Below, in pieces: positions 24,624 to 36,159 of a stretch of 64,000 nt of DNA (positions within the stretch are counted from its first letter, which is position 1; each line of letters starts with the position of its first letter). The stretch comes from Rapana venosa (lineage: Eukaryota > Mollusca > Gastropoda > Neogastropoda > Muricidae): assembly GCA_028751875.1 (NCBI GenBank), contig CM054143.1:63306289-63370288 (forward strand), read 5' to 3'. The position numbers and the translations under genes were made by a program. The notes under the pieces are model-generated. The model was given only the letters and a program-made list of their open reading frames with translations, searched no databases and was not told the DNA's origin.

Positions 24624-25705
24624 GTGTGACGAGGCCTATCTGGAGCTAAATGTTTCTAAAACTAAAGACCTGCCTATCGACTTCAGAAGATCAGGGCATA
24701 CTCCTAAGAATATTATTATCCATAATCAAGAGGTTGAAAACGTTTTGAACTATAAGTATCTGGGAACTGTTTTTGACCACAAGTTAAACTGGGACGTTAA
24801 CACTGACGCTATTGTCAAAAAGGGACAACAACGTCTGTATTTTCTGAGGAAACTGAACTCATTTTTTGTAGACAAAAAGATCCTTTCCTTGTTTTACAAG
24901 TCTTACATAGAGAGTGTTCTAAGTTTTGCTTTCATTTGTTGGTACAATAACCTAGTGTTAAAAACAAGAATGGCCTGCAGAGAATTGTAAGAATCTGCTC
25001 AAAAATAATTGGAAAAGAACAAAGAGATCTCATGTCGTTCTGCAATCAGCAGCTTGTACGCAAAGCCACAGCCATTTTGGCTGATCCTTCTCATGCTTTG
25101 TTCCAGAATTTCAAATGTTGCCTTCGGAACGCCGTTTTCAGTGTCCCATCAGCAAAACCAACAGAAAAAGAAATTCTTTTGTGCCAGTAAGCATTCGACT
25201 TCTGAATTCACAATGATGTTGACTACCTAGTTCTACATTTCTCTGAATTATCTGCCTGATTGTCATTGTTACGAGTGTAGTCAATACATAATTGTGTTGT
25301 GTGTGTGTGTGGGGTGGGTGCGTGGGTGTGTGAAATAAGTCTGTGTTCTAGTCAACTGTCTTAAAACATTGAATTCATATATGTGGTGTATGGTGTGGGT
25401 GTGCGTGGGCGTATTCGCACACACACGTACGTGCGTGTGTACGTTCTGCGTATATGCGTGCGTAAAAAATAAGTTTTTATGTCTTCTAGTCAATGGGTTT
25501 AAAATTGTGTTCACAATTGATGTTGTGCGCATGCGCGCGTGTGTGTGGTGTGTGTGTGTGTGTGGTGACATTTTATTTGAAAACCAATATGAAATATAGC
25601 TTTTGTGTCTTTGATATATTTGATGAGTATCAATCTGCCTGTCAGTATTGTAATTGCCCTTCATGGGATGATTAAAGTGTTTTTGACTTGACTTTGACTT
25701 GACTT
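24624..25705 (+). mobile_element. CR1/L2-type LINE 3' half (family delta) with TTGACTTGACT tail
   Basis: Encodes an RT palm/thumb C-terminal fragment: DEAYLELNVSKTKDLPIDF, YKYLGTVFDHKLNWDVNTD, then KKGQQRLYFLRKLNSF and FICWYNNL. The frame then slips by frameshift (LQRIVRICSKIIGKEQRDL continues in another frame) and decays after 25190. A long TG-rich 3' UTR ends in GGGATGATTAAAGTG and repeated TTGACTTGACT. The 5' edge touches the right arm of a large foldback. Three other copies of this 3' UTR are in the window. Confidence 0.82.
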
Positions 25706-26116
25706 GACACACCCAGCATGCACCCTGCTATCTGGAACGCAATGAGCTCCGCCAGGTTCAAACTACCCACGCCCTGAAAACTTCCGTGCAGGGCAGTGCC
25801 CCAACGACTCCTCAAGGAGTGGAGGAAGAAGTCAAGAAGGCAAGCTTGCCAAAATCGCGCGACCCACTTCTTCGGCGAATCGATTTCCAGCAGATTCTCG
25901 CCCTGTCACCTTTCATCTTGGATCACAGTCTTCACACGTTAAAGACCCTCCTTTCTCCCCCCCCGCCCACACCCTTTCTTTCCGCTTCGTCCATATCTTC
26001 GCGCTAGATTACACACAATTTTAATATAAAACATAGATAAAAGAGACAACAACAAAGCCCCCCACCCTACCCCACCAAAAAAACCGAAAAAACAAAACAA
26101 CAACACACACATAGAG

Positions 26117-26295
26117 AACATCTTGTGCGCATGTTAAAACCCGTTCCTCTTTTCGGAAGAGTAGGCCATTGTGTGCCGATGGGAACAGATGACAAAACTT
26201 ACAAAACTGCATACACAAAGGGACTGGAGGTTTTCAAAAAAAAATTAAGTACATGAGTGTTTAATATTCCATTATCCTCGAAATAAAATTTAAAA
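26117..26295 (+). mobile_element. SINE-A, 3' body fragment
   Basis: GAACATCTTGTGCGCATGTT, TCTTTTCGGAAGAGTAGGCC and the CATTATCCTCGAAATAAA tail. No head. Confidence 0.78.
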
Positions 26296-26649
26296 AAAAC
26301 AACACCCCCAAAAAACAAAAACACAGAGAGAGAAAGAGAGAGACAGAGTCAGAGAGAGACAGAGCTAACTACAAAGACATAAACAAAGACATAACAAACC
26401 CTAAAACAAAAACCACAAAAAAAGCAATACAATATACGGAGATTTATGTGCCCGTGATTTGAAATTGCCTGACATTTTTGTCCTTTCATAACTTCCTTGG
26501 AAAAAGACCCAAAAAACCCAAACAACCCGAGTTGGGTTGGTGGAAGAAAACCAAGAAGACTTCATGCAATAACAAGGGAGATGGAAGACGACTGGAGAGG
26601 AGAGTGATTAAGAACAGAAAGATGAGGGGGGGGGGGGGGGGGGGGATGG

Positions 26650-26712
26650 AGGAATGACAATACAACGATAAACACGGTGGCGAATGACAATACAACGATA
26701 AACACGGTGGCG
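26650..26712 (+). repeat. 30-bp direct duplication
   Basis: GAATGACAATACAACGATAA + ACACGGTGGC occurs twice in perfect tandem, right after a poly-G run. Confidence 0.85.
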
Positions 26713-27599
26713 AACATACTTCTGGGGAATCTTTTTTTTCTCTTTTTTTTCCCCTTTTATTTCGAGAATAATGGAATCAGCAGGATAAGCAAACTAGGTC
26801 AATGAAATAGTGAACCACACAGAGACTGAACAAACAAATGATGATGACACAGATTCTCATCAATGAACGGGATCCCTAAAGAGTGCTTATCCAGGAGCTG
26901 AAACTCAAGTCAGGTCCGGGCTAAAGCAAATCTAAAAGCAAAAAGAAAACCATCTGTCAAGGCCAAATGTCATCTCTTTTTTTTTTTTCATTTTTAGAAT
27001 TAAAAAAAAAATGTTGGGCAGGGAACACAGAAAAAGAAGAAGAAGAAGAAGAAGAAGAAGAAAATGATGATGATGATAATGACGATTATGATGAAGAAGT
27101 GTCAATATTTCGAAATCTCTCCTTTTTAAATTCAAAGGCAAAACATAAAATATAAAAGAATTGACACTGGCAAGACAAAGGCAAAAAAAAAAACCAACTC
27201 AAAAAACAAAAAAAACAACCAAGACAAACCAAGAAAAGTGGAAACGAGACCAGGGAAGGCAGGCACAGGCAAAGTTCCTTTCACAGCTTCCCAACCCCAA
27301 CCACACCTCATCACCCGCTACCCGCTACCTACCCTAGGCCAAGGACTTGGGGAATCCTGCATGCAGCCGGTGACCACCAACTGGCAGACACTAGACGGAA
27401 GCCGTCTGGCCCAGGAAGCCATCAGACTGCCCCTCTGTCCACACAAAGGCCGGGACAGCTGACCTTGGAGGCACGTGCCTCTGTCCTTCAGATGTCCACT
27501 CTTCAAAGGCATCCTCCCTCCCTCCCTCCCTGCTTGACCCCCACTCCTGCCCCTCATCAGTGAGTGACCCCACCACCCTCTCACTCACATCTACACACA

Positions 27600-27634
<35 letters not shown>

Positions 27635-27643
27635 ACTCACTCA

Positions 27644-27688
<45 letters not shown>

Positions 27689-27722
27689 CTCTCTCTCTGT
27701 CACTCTCTCTCTCTCTCACTCT

Positions 27723-27778
<56 letters not shown>

Positions 27779-27790
27779 CGCTCTCTCTTC
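27600..27790 (+). repeat. (CT)n microsatellite
   Basis: CT arrays interrupted by CACTCACTCATCA and GT/GC variants. Confidence 0.93.
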
Positions 27791-27896
27791 CCTAAGCCAC
27801 TCTAAGCCCAAAACTCTATCCACCTCATAAACCTGGCCCCTCAATACCATCGTAAGTCCATACCCGGGCTAGGTCACGAAAGGAAACCCTCTCATA

Positions 27897-27898
<2 letters not shown>

Positions 27899-27946
<48 letters not shown>

Positions 27947-28192
27947 GGAGAGAGAAGAGGAGAGAGAGACAGACAGACAGACGCAGACAGTGACACAGAG
28001 ACAGACAAATAGGCAAACAGACAGACAGACAAAGAAGCGGGGTGTAAGGGTATCGAAAAGACTAGGATGAGAAGATGAGGGGGACGGGGATATCTCGCAG
28101 AGCGGAGGAAGGAGGGAAGACGGGAAAGGGGGGGGGGGGGTGTAATTTAACCCGATTTTTAAAAAACCCAAAACGGGTCTTTCCCGGGATCC

Positions 28193-28260
<68 letters not shown>

Positions 28261-28420
28261 AGAGAGAGGAGAGAGAGAGAGAGAGAAGAGAGCAGACACT
28301 GACTGACAGACAGACAGAGAAACAGAGACAAAGACAGAGCAGACAGACAGACAAGACAAACAGACAGAGAAAGACAGAGAGAGAGAGAGAAGAAGACAGA
28401 GAGAGAGAGAGAGGAGAGGA
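27899..28420 (+). repeat. (GA)n and GACA arrays
   Basis: (GA)n 27899-27936, GACAGACA patches 27970-28035, (GA)n 28196-28292, then GACAGACA/GAGACA to 28420. Confidence 0.92.
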
Positions 28421-29040
28421 GAGATGAGGGGTGGGGTGGTGGGAGAAGGGTGGGGGTGCTACTACAGCTTTTGTCTTGGCTGGGCCTCCAAAATTGGGGG
28501 ACCCCGTGTGGGCGGAAGACAAATGTAAAAGAGATGAGTTCACTGAGCAGAAGAAAAAGAATATTGGGAGGAGGGAGGGAGGGAGGGAGTGAAGGAAGCA
28601 AAAGGGAGAGGGGAGGAGGAGGAGGGAGGGGAGGGGAGGGGAGAGGGGGGGGGGGTTACTGGACAAAAGAAAAGGGTGATGAAGCGGAAGGGATGAGAAC
28701 GGAAAAAAAAGGGGGGGGGGGGGGGGAGGGTGAAAAGTGAGGGTGGTGGTTAGGGGGGGGGGGGGGGGGGGAGGTGTGAGGGGTGGGTGGGGGGGGGAGT
28801 AGGAGGAAGGGAGGGTGGGGGAGGGGGGTTCTCCTCTAGCCGGGCAGATCGGAAGCTAGCTGGGCGCTGGAGCTTCAACACGGCCAGACAACCCTCACAA
28901 GTGTCCACCCCCCACCCCCTAACCCCTACCCCCTACATTCTCTCTCGTCCCGCTACCACTCTAACCCCCCCCCCCCCCCCCAACCCCTCCCATCTCACAC
29001 ACCCCACCACTACCATCACAACCAACCTTTACCTTCCTAG
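28420..29040. other. G-rich then C-rich low-complexity stretch
   Basis: Many G runs of 8-18 nt (28629-28838) followed by C runs near 28966-28983. No gene. Confidence 0.7.
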
Positions 29041-29309
29041 CCCTCCCTCTCCTTCCAGAACCCTCCTTTACCATCTTCATGTCTTTTCTTTCTTTTTTTT
29101 TTTCTAGATTTCTTTATTAAAAAAACATTTTTTTTTTTCAATGTTACATTTGCAAACTGCAACACACAAACAGTATAACGGGAAAGGTGGCCCCCGTAAC
29201 CTACACTGACTGTCCTTGGGGCGAAAAGTGTCACAGACTGAAACAGCCGTTTCTTTAACATTGTTTTTGTGTGTGGGTTTTTGTTTGTTTGTTTTGGGGG
29301 GTTTTTTCC

Positions 29310-29428
29310 TTCTCCGGCTAAGAGCTACGAGGTTCACCAATAGCAAGATTTTTTTTTTTTTTTTTTTTTTTTTTGCGTATACGACCGTTTTGGCCCACAA
29401 TCAAGGTAGCCGCTTTGCGACTTAAGGG
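29310..29428 (-). repeat. Module Y repeat copy with poly-T expansion
   Basis: Plus view: CTCCGGCTAAGAGCTACGAG, GTTCACCAATAGCAAGATT, a poly-T of about 26 nt, GCGTATACGACCGTTTTGGC, TCAAGGTAGCCGCTTTGCGA. Confidence 0.68.
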
Positions 29429-29499
29429 ACACTTTTATTTTTTAAAGTAGTACTTATTGAAACTAAGTGACTAATTTTGAAACCACCCTCCCCCAAGAG

Positions 29500-29518
29500 A
29501 GAGAGAAAGAGAGAGAGG

Positions 29519-29551
<33 letters not shown>

Positions 29552-29552
29552 T

Positions 29553-29586
<34 letters not shown>

Positions 29587-29691
29587 AGAGAAGAGAAGGA
29601 AAGCGACAGAAAGAGAGAAAAGAGAAGAGAAGAGAAAGCGACAGAGAGAGAGAGGAGGGGGGATGGGGGGTGGAGTGAGAGTGAGAGAGAG
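29500..29691 (+). repeat. (GA)n array
   Basis: GA repeats with AAGCGACAGA interruptions, ending at a LINE gamma 3' end. Confidence 0.92.
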
Positions 29692-29889
29692 AATGAATGA
29701 ACATTTTTATTGAGGGAAAAGAATAAGCACAATGGTGGCTTTTTTCATCCAGTCCTCAGTCCAAAAAGTAAATCAATCAACTAATCAATCATTCAGTTAA
29801 ACAAACAATAATGAAATGTGTAAAGAATTAGGTTAAAATGTAAACATGCTTAAACAAACAGAATAGAGATAGTTGTATACACAGGACAG

Positions 29890-29893
<4 letters not shown>
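29692..29893 (-). mobile_element. LINE 3'-end fragment (family gamma) between (GA)n arrays
   Basis: About 200 bp in minus orientation. The sense 3' end reads GGACTGGATGAAAAAAGCC, then an A/T-rich stretch, AATAAAAATG and TTCATTCATTC directly before (TC)n. The 5' truncation point at 29893 also abuts (GA)n on the plus strand. The GGRCTGGATGAAAAAA block is shared with the tail of the tRNA-SINE family in this window. Confidence 0.7.
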
Positions 29894-29926
<33 letters not shown>

Positions 29927-29985
29927 AGGAGAGAGAATAGAGGAAGGGGATGAATGAATGAATGAATGATCTTTATTTGAGAGAG

Positions 29986-30046
<61 letters not shown>

Positions 30047-30053
30047 AAGAAAG
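29894..30053 (+). repeat. (GA)n array with an embedded LINE tail
   Basis: GA 29894-29935, the LINE tail fragment 29941-29983, then GA 29984-30043. Confidence 0.92.
29941..29983 (-). mobile_element. LINE tail-only insertion (family gamma) between (GA)n arrays
   Basis: About 43 bp. The sense strand reads AATAAAGATCATTCATTC... and is embedded in (TC)n on both sides. It matches the tail of the plus-strand fragment at 16403-16512, so it looks like an extreme 5' truncation of the same family. Confidence 0.55.
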
Positions 30054-30302
30054 AAGGGGGTATGTGTGTGCAGCATTTATCATTATTAGTTTATGTAGAA
30101 TACAAGACGAAAAGGAAGAAGAGGAGAAAAAAAAACAGAACAGGAAAGAGAACAAGAGGAGGAAGCAGAGAAGAATGAAAAGGTTGAAGGAGGAGGAAAG
30201 GGGAAGGAACATGGAAACGCGATAGAACTACAATTTATGCAAGTTACAACACCTATAAAATAATATCAAATGAACAAAATCATAACATACATCAGAATAT
30301 AC
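30054..30302. other. Unidentified ~250-bp segment between (GA)n arrays
   Basis: A/T- and purine-rich, bounded on both sides by GA repeats like the LINE fragments nearby, but no LINE motif is recognisable. Confidence 0.45.

Positions 30303-30367
<65 letters not shown>
30303..30367 (+). repeat. (GA)n microsatellite
   Basis: About 65 bp of GA with one GGA interruption. Confidence 0.94.
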
Positions 30368-30370
<3 letters not shown>

Positions 30371-30672
30371 CTGCTTCTGCCAAAACGGACATCACAGGGA
30401 GTCGCTCTTTTTCTGGAAACTCTTGTCACATACCATAATGATCTATCCTGTCGGTCTTTCCTTTCTAATGAACAGGCAAACACTAGCAAGCTGCAGCAGT
30501 AAAAGCTAATAAAATGTTCAGCAGCGCTTTGGTCAGAGAAGTGCTTACGCGACACTGGACGATACCTAGCTTTCTTCCGAAACGGAGAATGGTTAAGTTC
30601 TCCAAGTCAAAGACTGCTATCTAAACCAACCTTCCTGCGCGCATAAACAGTAGATATATATATATATGGAGC

Positions 30673-30955
30673 AAAGGTAAAGGTGTCCCATCACCTATGT
30701 GGTCGTAGGGGAGCGAGGTGTCAGAGACCTCAACTTCTCCAAGGGCCAGCATATTGAGGGCGGCGCCCATCTCCTCTCCCTCGCTGCTTTACCTTCCCTG
30801 ACCCTAAAGAGGACAGGTACCCATTTACAGCTGGGTGAACTGTACTGATGCCAAGGCGCGCAAACGGTCACCCATCCAACTGGTAACCACGCTCAACGCT
30901 GCTTAACTTGGCTGGGAGAAAGCGAGTGCTCTAACCACCGAGCTATCCCGTCCCG
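30673..30955 (-). mobile_element. SINE-B (tRNA/5S chimera), minus strand
   Basis: Essentially full length, ending in CCGAGCTATCCCGTCCC (head) with the 5S-like segment GGTCACCCATCCAACTGG. One of the better conserved copies. Confidence 0.88.
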
Positions 30956-31323
30956 ACATATGTAGGGAGTACTGAATAAAAAATAAAAATTAAAAAACAC
31001 TACCAGTTTGGCCCTTAATTATTCCTTTCCTGTTACTAATGATGCTGTTAATGATGTTGTTGGCTGTCTTTATTGTTGTTAGTGCTGCTGCTGCCACTAC
31101 TACCGCTACTGCTGCAATTACTTATTGTTATTGCAAAATGTCGCCCCTTGATCCCGTTTCTTCTTCACAATGAATGGTTTTACATAGATCTGTGAACTGT
31201 CAAAGACTTCTTACACCAAAAGTGCAAGTATATATAAACACACACATACACATACACACGCGCACGCACACACACATGCTGTGAAACCAGCACATATATG
31301 TTGAAGAACATTCGTGCTGACTG
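30956..31323. other. Gene-free stretch with TGCTGC/ACTACC trinucleotides
   Basis: A degenerate GCTGCTGCTGCC patch near 31085-31115 and CA repeats near 31235-31275. No gene. Confidence 0.5.
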
Positions 31324-31355
31324 ACCATCTGTCTGTCTGTCTGTCTGTCTGTTTC

Positions 31356-31450
<95 letters not shown>
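31324..31450 (+). repeat. (CTGT)n followed by (CT)n
   Basis: CTGT tetramers 31329-31385, then CT 31390-31450. Confidence 0.94.
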
Positions 31451-31452
<2 letters not shown>

Positions 31453-31594
31453 ACACCGCTCCCCCCTCCCCCTAAATCTTCGTCAGCCCTGCCCTCCCGA
31501 CCACTCTCTTCTTTCAGTAGCCTAGTCCGTTCTGTGTTCCGGAGAATTTAGGCGGGAAATAGGGGAAGGAGGTGGAATAGAAGAGGGAGAGAGA

Positions 31595-31982
31595 AGGGGG
31601 GGGGGGGGGGGGGGGGGAGGTTGAAGCCCCATGAGGGGGAAGGGGCTCATTAAGGTGCCAGACCAAGAGGGTTTCACGAGCGCAAACTGCACATGACAGC
31701 TCTGAGACTGACTGAAAGAGAGGAGGGAAGTAAAGGTGGGGGGGGGGGGGGGGGGGGGGGGGGCGGAGGAGAGGGGGGGGGGTTGGGGGGGTTGGAAGGG
31801 GGGAGAACAAAGAGTGAATGAGTCGTCTTGTCTCGTCTCCTTCCTCCCCGGGGCTGCCGAAATTTTTTTTTTTAGTTGGGGGGGGGGGGGGGGGGGGAGG
31901 GTAGGGGGGGAGTGTTAGGTCCCCTCCCCCCCTCCTCCCCTCTCTCTCTCTCGCTCGCTCTCTATCTCACACACACACACAC

Positions 31983-32013
<31 letters not shown>

Positions 32014-32175
32014 ATAATAGCAGAAGGAAGTAGCAGAACTATCATCACTATTTGAAGAAAAAAACAACCCAAAACCCAACCCCCGAGGCCTTCTTCAAAC
32101 TCGATGAACAACCACCGTATGATCATCACATAAAAATAACGATGATGATGATGATGATGATGATGATGATCTTTT
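31595..32175 (+). repeat. Poly-G tracts, CA, (TAG)n and (ATG)n
   Basis: G runs at 31599-31617, 31738-31763 and 31879-31897. (GTA)n at 31983-32012. (GAT)n at 32142-32170. No gene. Confidence 0.85.
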
Positions 32176-32189
32176 GCCATTTTTATTTT

Positions 32190-32515
32190 ATTCTTTTATT
32201 TCAAGGATACAGGAATAAGCACTCATGTGCTTTTTTCCATCCAGTCCCCGTGTGTATGCAGTTCTGTAAATTTTGTCAACCGTTCCCAGCGGCACACAAT
32301 AGCCTACCCTTCCGAAAAGCGGAACGGGTTTTAACGTGTGCGCAAGATGTTCTGCGTGCGTTCGCACACGGGACCTCGGTTAATACTCTCATCCGAAGGA
32401 CTCTTGGAAAGTGTGGAGTCTGCACTGATGTTAACTCCAGAGGGAAAAATCCTCTTGAACGAGAATCGAACCCTTGGTGTCAAGAGTGAACAATCCATTT
32501 AGCCGGCTATCCCCT
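32190..32515 (-). mobile_element. SINE-A, minus strand
   Basis: Reverse-strand copy with AGATGTTCTGCGTGCGTTCG, CGGAACGGGTTTTAACGTGT and the CACTCATGTGCTTTTTTCC tail (plus-strand views). The head near 32510 is eroded (AGCCGGCTATCCCC). Confidence 0.85.
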
Positions 32516-32769
32516 TCCCCCCATTCACACAAGCAAGAGCTCAAAGTGTCTTTACAGCAGATGGACAAACCAATCTGAATCGAGTTACGACTTTCGCGCC
32601 CTATGAGCAACCAGAGAAGCACAGAGAGGACTCGCCCTCCGACGGAACACTTCTTGTCATTAGTATATTTTACCAAACCCATGGTTTGGCAGTGTTACCA
32701 TTGTTTGTCTGGACAATAGGAAAGGACGGGAGAGACAGAAAACAGACAGAAGAGGAGAGAGAGGTCAGA

Positions 32770-32970
32770 AGGAGGTGGGAGGAGAGAGAGAGAGAGTGAG
32801 AGAGAGAGAGAAAGAGAGGAGAGAGAAAGAGGTGGAGGAGAGAGAGAGAGAGAGAAGAGAGACAGGACAGACGAGGACAGACAGGAAGAAGATGGTAGAC
32901 AGAGACATGAGGTGGAGAGAGGTCAAAGGAGAGGAAGAAGAGATGAAGAGAGAGAGGAGAGTAGGGAGGA

Positions 32971-33006
<36 letters not shown>

Positions 33007-33155
33007 GAGAGAGAGAGAGAGAGAGAGACAGACAGGACAGACAGACTGGTAGACAGAGAAAAGTGAGAGAGGTCAAGAGAAGGGGAGGAAGGTAAGAGGT
33101 GAGAGAGACGAGACAGAGACAGAAGAGAGAGACAGAGAGGAGACAGAGAGAGGGG
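32770..33155 (+). repeat. Degenerate (GA)n block with ~190-bp higher-order similarity
   Basis: GA-rich DNA with GACAGGACAGACNNACAG motifs near 32862 and 33028 and GAGAGGTCAAAG/AAG near 32917 and 33066, suggesting an old block duplication. Confidence 0.7.
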
Positions 33156-33414
33156 GTGAATCTTGCGCAAGGGATCCCTGATTTTTATCTGGTCATCAGA
33201 ACAAAGTCTCATGTTGGGTGTTCCCCAGCTTAACACTCTGGGGTCGCTAAGAAGACACACACACACACACACACACACACATCAAACCTGGAAGAATCGT
33301 TTAAGACCGTTATTAAGAACACACACACTGAATGACAAGTTTGCACATATACGGATGTGTTCTTGTTCTTCTTGTTCTTCATCTAACGCTCTGTCAGCAA
33401 CTATTGTTGTCTGT

Positions 33415-33715
33415 TTATGAGCAAAAACGCGTCGCGCTGCCGTTAAGCGCCTAACAAGTCAGGCCCAGCGCATCGGACTTCGGCACAAGAGAGAATTGTT
33501 ATCGTTGAAGTCTCTCTGAGAAAAAAAAAAGGGTAGGAGAATGGACCAAGAAGGCAGAAAACAGACAAGAAGGATGTGACAGGAAGAAAAGGAACAAGGC
33601 AGAAACAAAGAGAGGGATAGAAAAGAGGACATTTCTAGCACAGAATTTCCAGATTGTGGGGATGCTATTTATATATACTGCTAGGCTCCCGGCATCCCCA
33701 CGGGGGAAGGATGTT
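33415..33715 (-). repeat. Repeat family X, minus-strand copy
   Basis: Plus view: AAAACGCGTCGCGCTGCCGT, TAAGCGCCTAACAAGTCAGG, CCCAGCGCATCGGACTTCGG, AGCACAGAATTTCCAGATTG, GGGGATGCTATTTATATATA, GGCATCCCCACGGGGGAAGG. It is the reverse complement of the unit at 19145-19435. Confidence 0.72.
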
Positions 33716-33786
33716 TCAAGTACCTCGACCTACAGACGAGTCATCTACCACCTTCAGAGGATTCTTTCTCCTGATAATACAGTACA

Positions 33787-34068
33787 AGAGGACGGGATAG
33801 CTCAGTGGTCGCAGCACTCGCTTTCCCCCAGCCAAGTTAAGCAGCGTCGAGTGTGGTTATCACTTGGATGGGTCACCGTTTGCGCGCCTTGGCTTCAGTA
33901 CAGTCCCCCAACTGTAAATGGATACCTGCCCTCTTTAGGGTCAGGAAAGGTAAAGCAGCGAGGGAGAGGAGATGGGCGCCACCCTCCATATGTTGGCCCC
34001 TAGAGAAGCGAGGTCTCTGACGCCTCGCTCCCCTACCACCTTATAGGTTATGGGACACCTTTACCTTT
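33787..34068 (+). mobile_element. SINE-B (tRNA/5S chimera), plus strand
   Basis: GAGGACGGGATAGCTCAGTG, then AAGTTAAGCAGCGTCGAGTG, TTATCACTTGGATGGGTCAC and the GATGGGCGCC body. CACTTGGATGGG is an almost exact 5S C-box match. Confidence 0.88.
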
Positions 34069-34071
34069 CAC

Positions 34072-34380
34072 TTAATAGAGTACAGGTTTACTATGCTCAA
34101 AGCTTCTTCTAAATGATGACAATCTCAACATAACATTTCGAGGCATGACAAGGTTTTTCCATGTAGGCTTGGGCACTTTGCTAACATCAAAGAACCTGAC
34201 GAAGCTTTTTTCCAGCTTGGACCACTTATCAAAAGAACCAAGTTCCAAATACACCCCCCGTCTGCCTCTTCTCTTTCTCTGAGCAATCAACAAAGTCACC
34301 ACTGTTCACGTGCACAGTGTTTGGAACTGTTACACACAGCTGAAGTCTGACCCGTGTGGTCGCCTGTCCTGACCTCCTTT
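34072..34380. other. Segment with an unrecognised minus-strand open frame
   Basis: The minus strand of 34302-34072 reads an unusually non-repetitive 76-codon frame ending in a stop (ELGSFDKWSKLEKSFVRFFD, KVPKPTWKNLVMPRNVMLRL). It could be a terminal exon or a TE remnant; no domain is recognised and no clear acceptor was assigned. Confidence 0.3.
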
Positions 34381-34998
34381 TACTCCTCCTTCAAGAAAGA
34401 AGGCCCCCCTCTACCCCCCCCCCCCCCCCCCCCCCCCCAGAAAAAAAAAAAGGGTTAAAAAACAGAAGGTCCTTCTGAAAAACTCCACCTCACAGTGACT
34501 CACTCTCCCCCTCCCCTGGGGCAGAAAGAGAAGGAGGGGTGGAAGACGAGGGGAGGAGGGGGAGGGCAGCAGGGAGGGAGGAGAGGGGAGGGAGATTTGG
34601 GGGGTGGAGTGCAGGACAACAGTGAGACGGACACCCACCCAGACTGGCACTCCACAGAGAGAAAGACACAATCTTGTGAACTAAAAAAAAAAAAAAGTTG
34701 AAAAATACTAGGGGAGGGGATAGTAGAAGGGGAAAAGTAAGGGGGGGGGGTATGGGGAGTGGGGTGGGTGAAGGGGGGGGGGAGAGGGGAAGGCGATCTA
34801 ACAAGCTGTGAGCAGCAGACTCGGGCTAAGTGCCCCATGCATCAAAATTCTGACAGATCTCTCACGCTCTGAGTGTTCTTCCCTGTCAGGCCGTCTGGCC
34901 CGAGCACCGCAGCCTGAAGGCTACTAGCCCGCAGTCAGTCACCCCATGCTACATGTACCGCTCCTCCTCCTCCTAGTATAGGGCATGGGACAGCCCCG

Positions 34999-35050
<52 letters not shown>

Positions 35051-35065
35051 ATGGAGAAGAGAGAG

Positions 35066-35119
<54 letters not shown>

Positions 35120-36000
35120 CTGAACTCCTGGTTGGTCTGTCTGTCTGCCCATGTCTGGGGGCTCTGAGTTTCCAGTCTCTGCTGAAGGCCTAATTCTAAG
35201 TCTCCGTTTGTTTGAGGCGTGTCCTTTCTTCGAGGGATATTTTATATGCTGGCATGGACTCTACTCCCCTGCAAGATGATGCCCTATAGACCCAGATCCT
35301 GTGTGCAACCAGGCACATAACATCTTGTGCACAACCCAGTCCACCTTTCGTATAAGAGTAGGCTGGAGGGTTTTGTTGTTGTTTTTCGCGAGTTTGTGTG
35401 TGTGTGTGTTTCCATAACTCATCGAAACGTTGATATGAATTACAGGACCTTTAACATGCACATTTGATCTTCTGCACGCGTATATACACAAAGGGAATTA
35501 AGGCAATTTGGCATGTCTGCACTTGAAGGTGACCTGGGAGATCGTACCCCCCCCACCCCCCACCCCCCCCCCCCCTTAACTCACCAGCCTCTACTGAGAT
35601 TTGAACTCATGACTTGATGGACCCATGGGATTGAGGTCGAACAGTCTTAGCTACTCGGGTATAGCGTCCGCCATGGTGTGTCAAAGAGCAAAGACTGTCT
35701 GCACCAAACCAACATAATATCGTACTGCTGTATCCACGGACATTTGATGGTTCTTAGTTCCAACCAGAAATTAAGTCCAAGTCAAAACAGTTTAAAAAAA
35801 CATTTTTTTTTTTATAAAAAAGACGGTACCCACACCTCATGGTATGGATGCAGCCAATACCCCCCCCACCACCTACTATCTCTCTCTGTGTGATTTAAAC
35901 AGAATTATGTTTATTCAGAAAAAGAAACACATTGTACACAAATCCATTAGGAGCAGCAACAAGCCAATAGCTTATAGTGTACTCCACCATCTGACGAAAC
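34380..36000. other. Low-complexity and gene-free stretch
   Basis: Poly-C 34419-34438, G-rich 34540-34790, (GA)n 34999-35115, C-rich 35549-35576. The only element recognised is the SINE-A scrap at 35278-35360. Confidence 0.6.
35278..35360 (+). mobile_element. SINE-A, short diverged body fragment
   Basis: CCCTATAGACCCAGATCCTG, AACATCTTGTGCACAACCC and TATAAGAGTAGGCTGG follow the order of the SINE-A body but with many changes. Confidence 0.5.
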
Positions 36001-36049
36001 GAAATTTGTTAGGCCTCTCTCTCCTTCTCCTTCCCCCTCCCCCTTCTCT

Positions 36050-36083
36050 CTCTCTCACTCTCTCTTCTCTGTCTCTCTCTCTG

Positions 36084-36141
<58 letters not shown>

Positions 36142-36155
36142 CTCTCTCTCCTCTC
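36050..36155 (+). repeat. (CT)n microsatellite
   Basis: CT repeats with a CTGTCTGT patch. Confidence 0.92.
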
Positions 36156-36159
36156 TCTG

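Larger units (their letters stand above)
25706..27595. other. Gene-free stretch with low-complexity patches
   Basis: Includes a poly-G at 26628-26645, (GAA)n at 27029-27061 and (GAT)n just after. The piece at 27230-27480 is GC-rich and non-repetitive but has no recognisable exon. Confidence 0.5.
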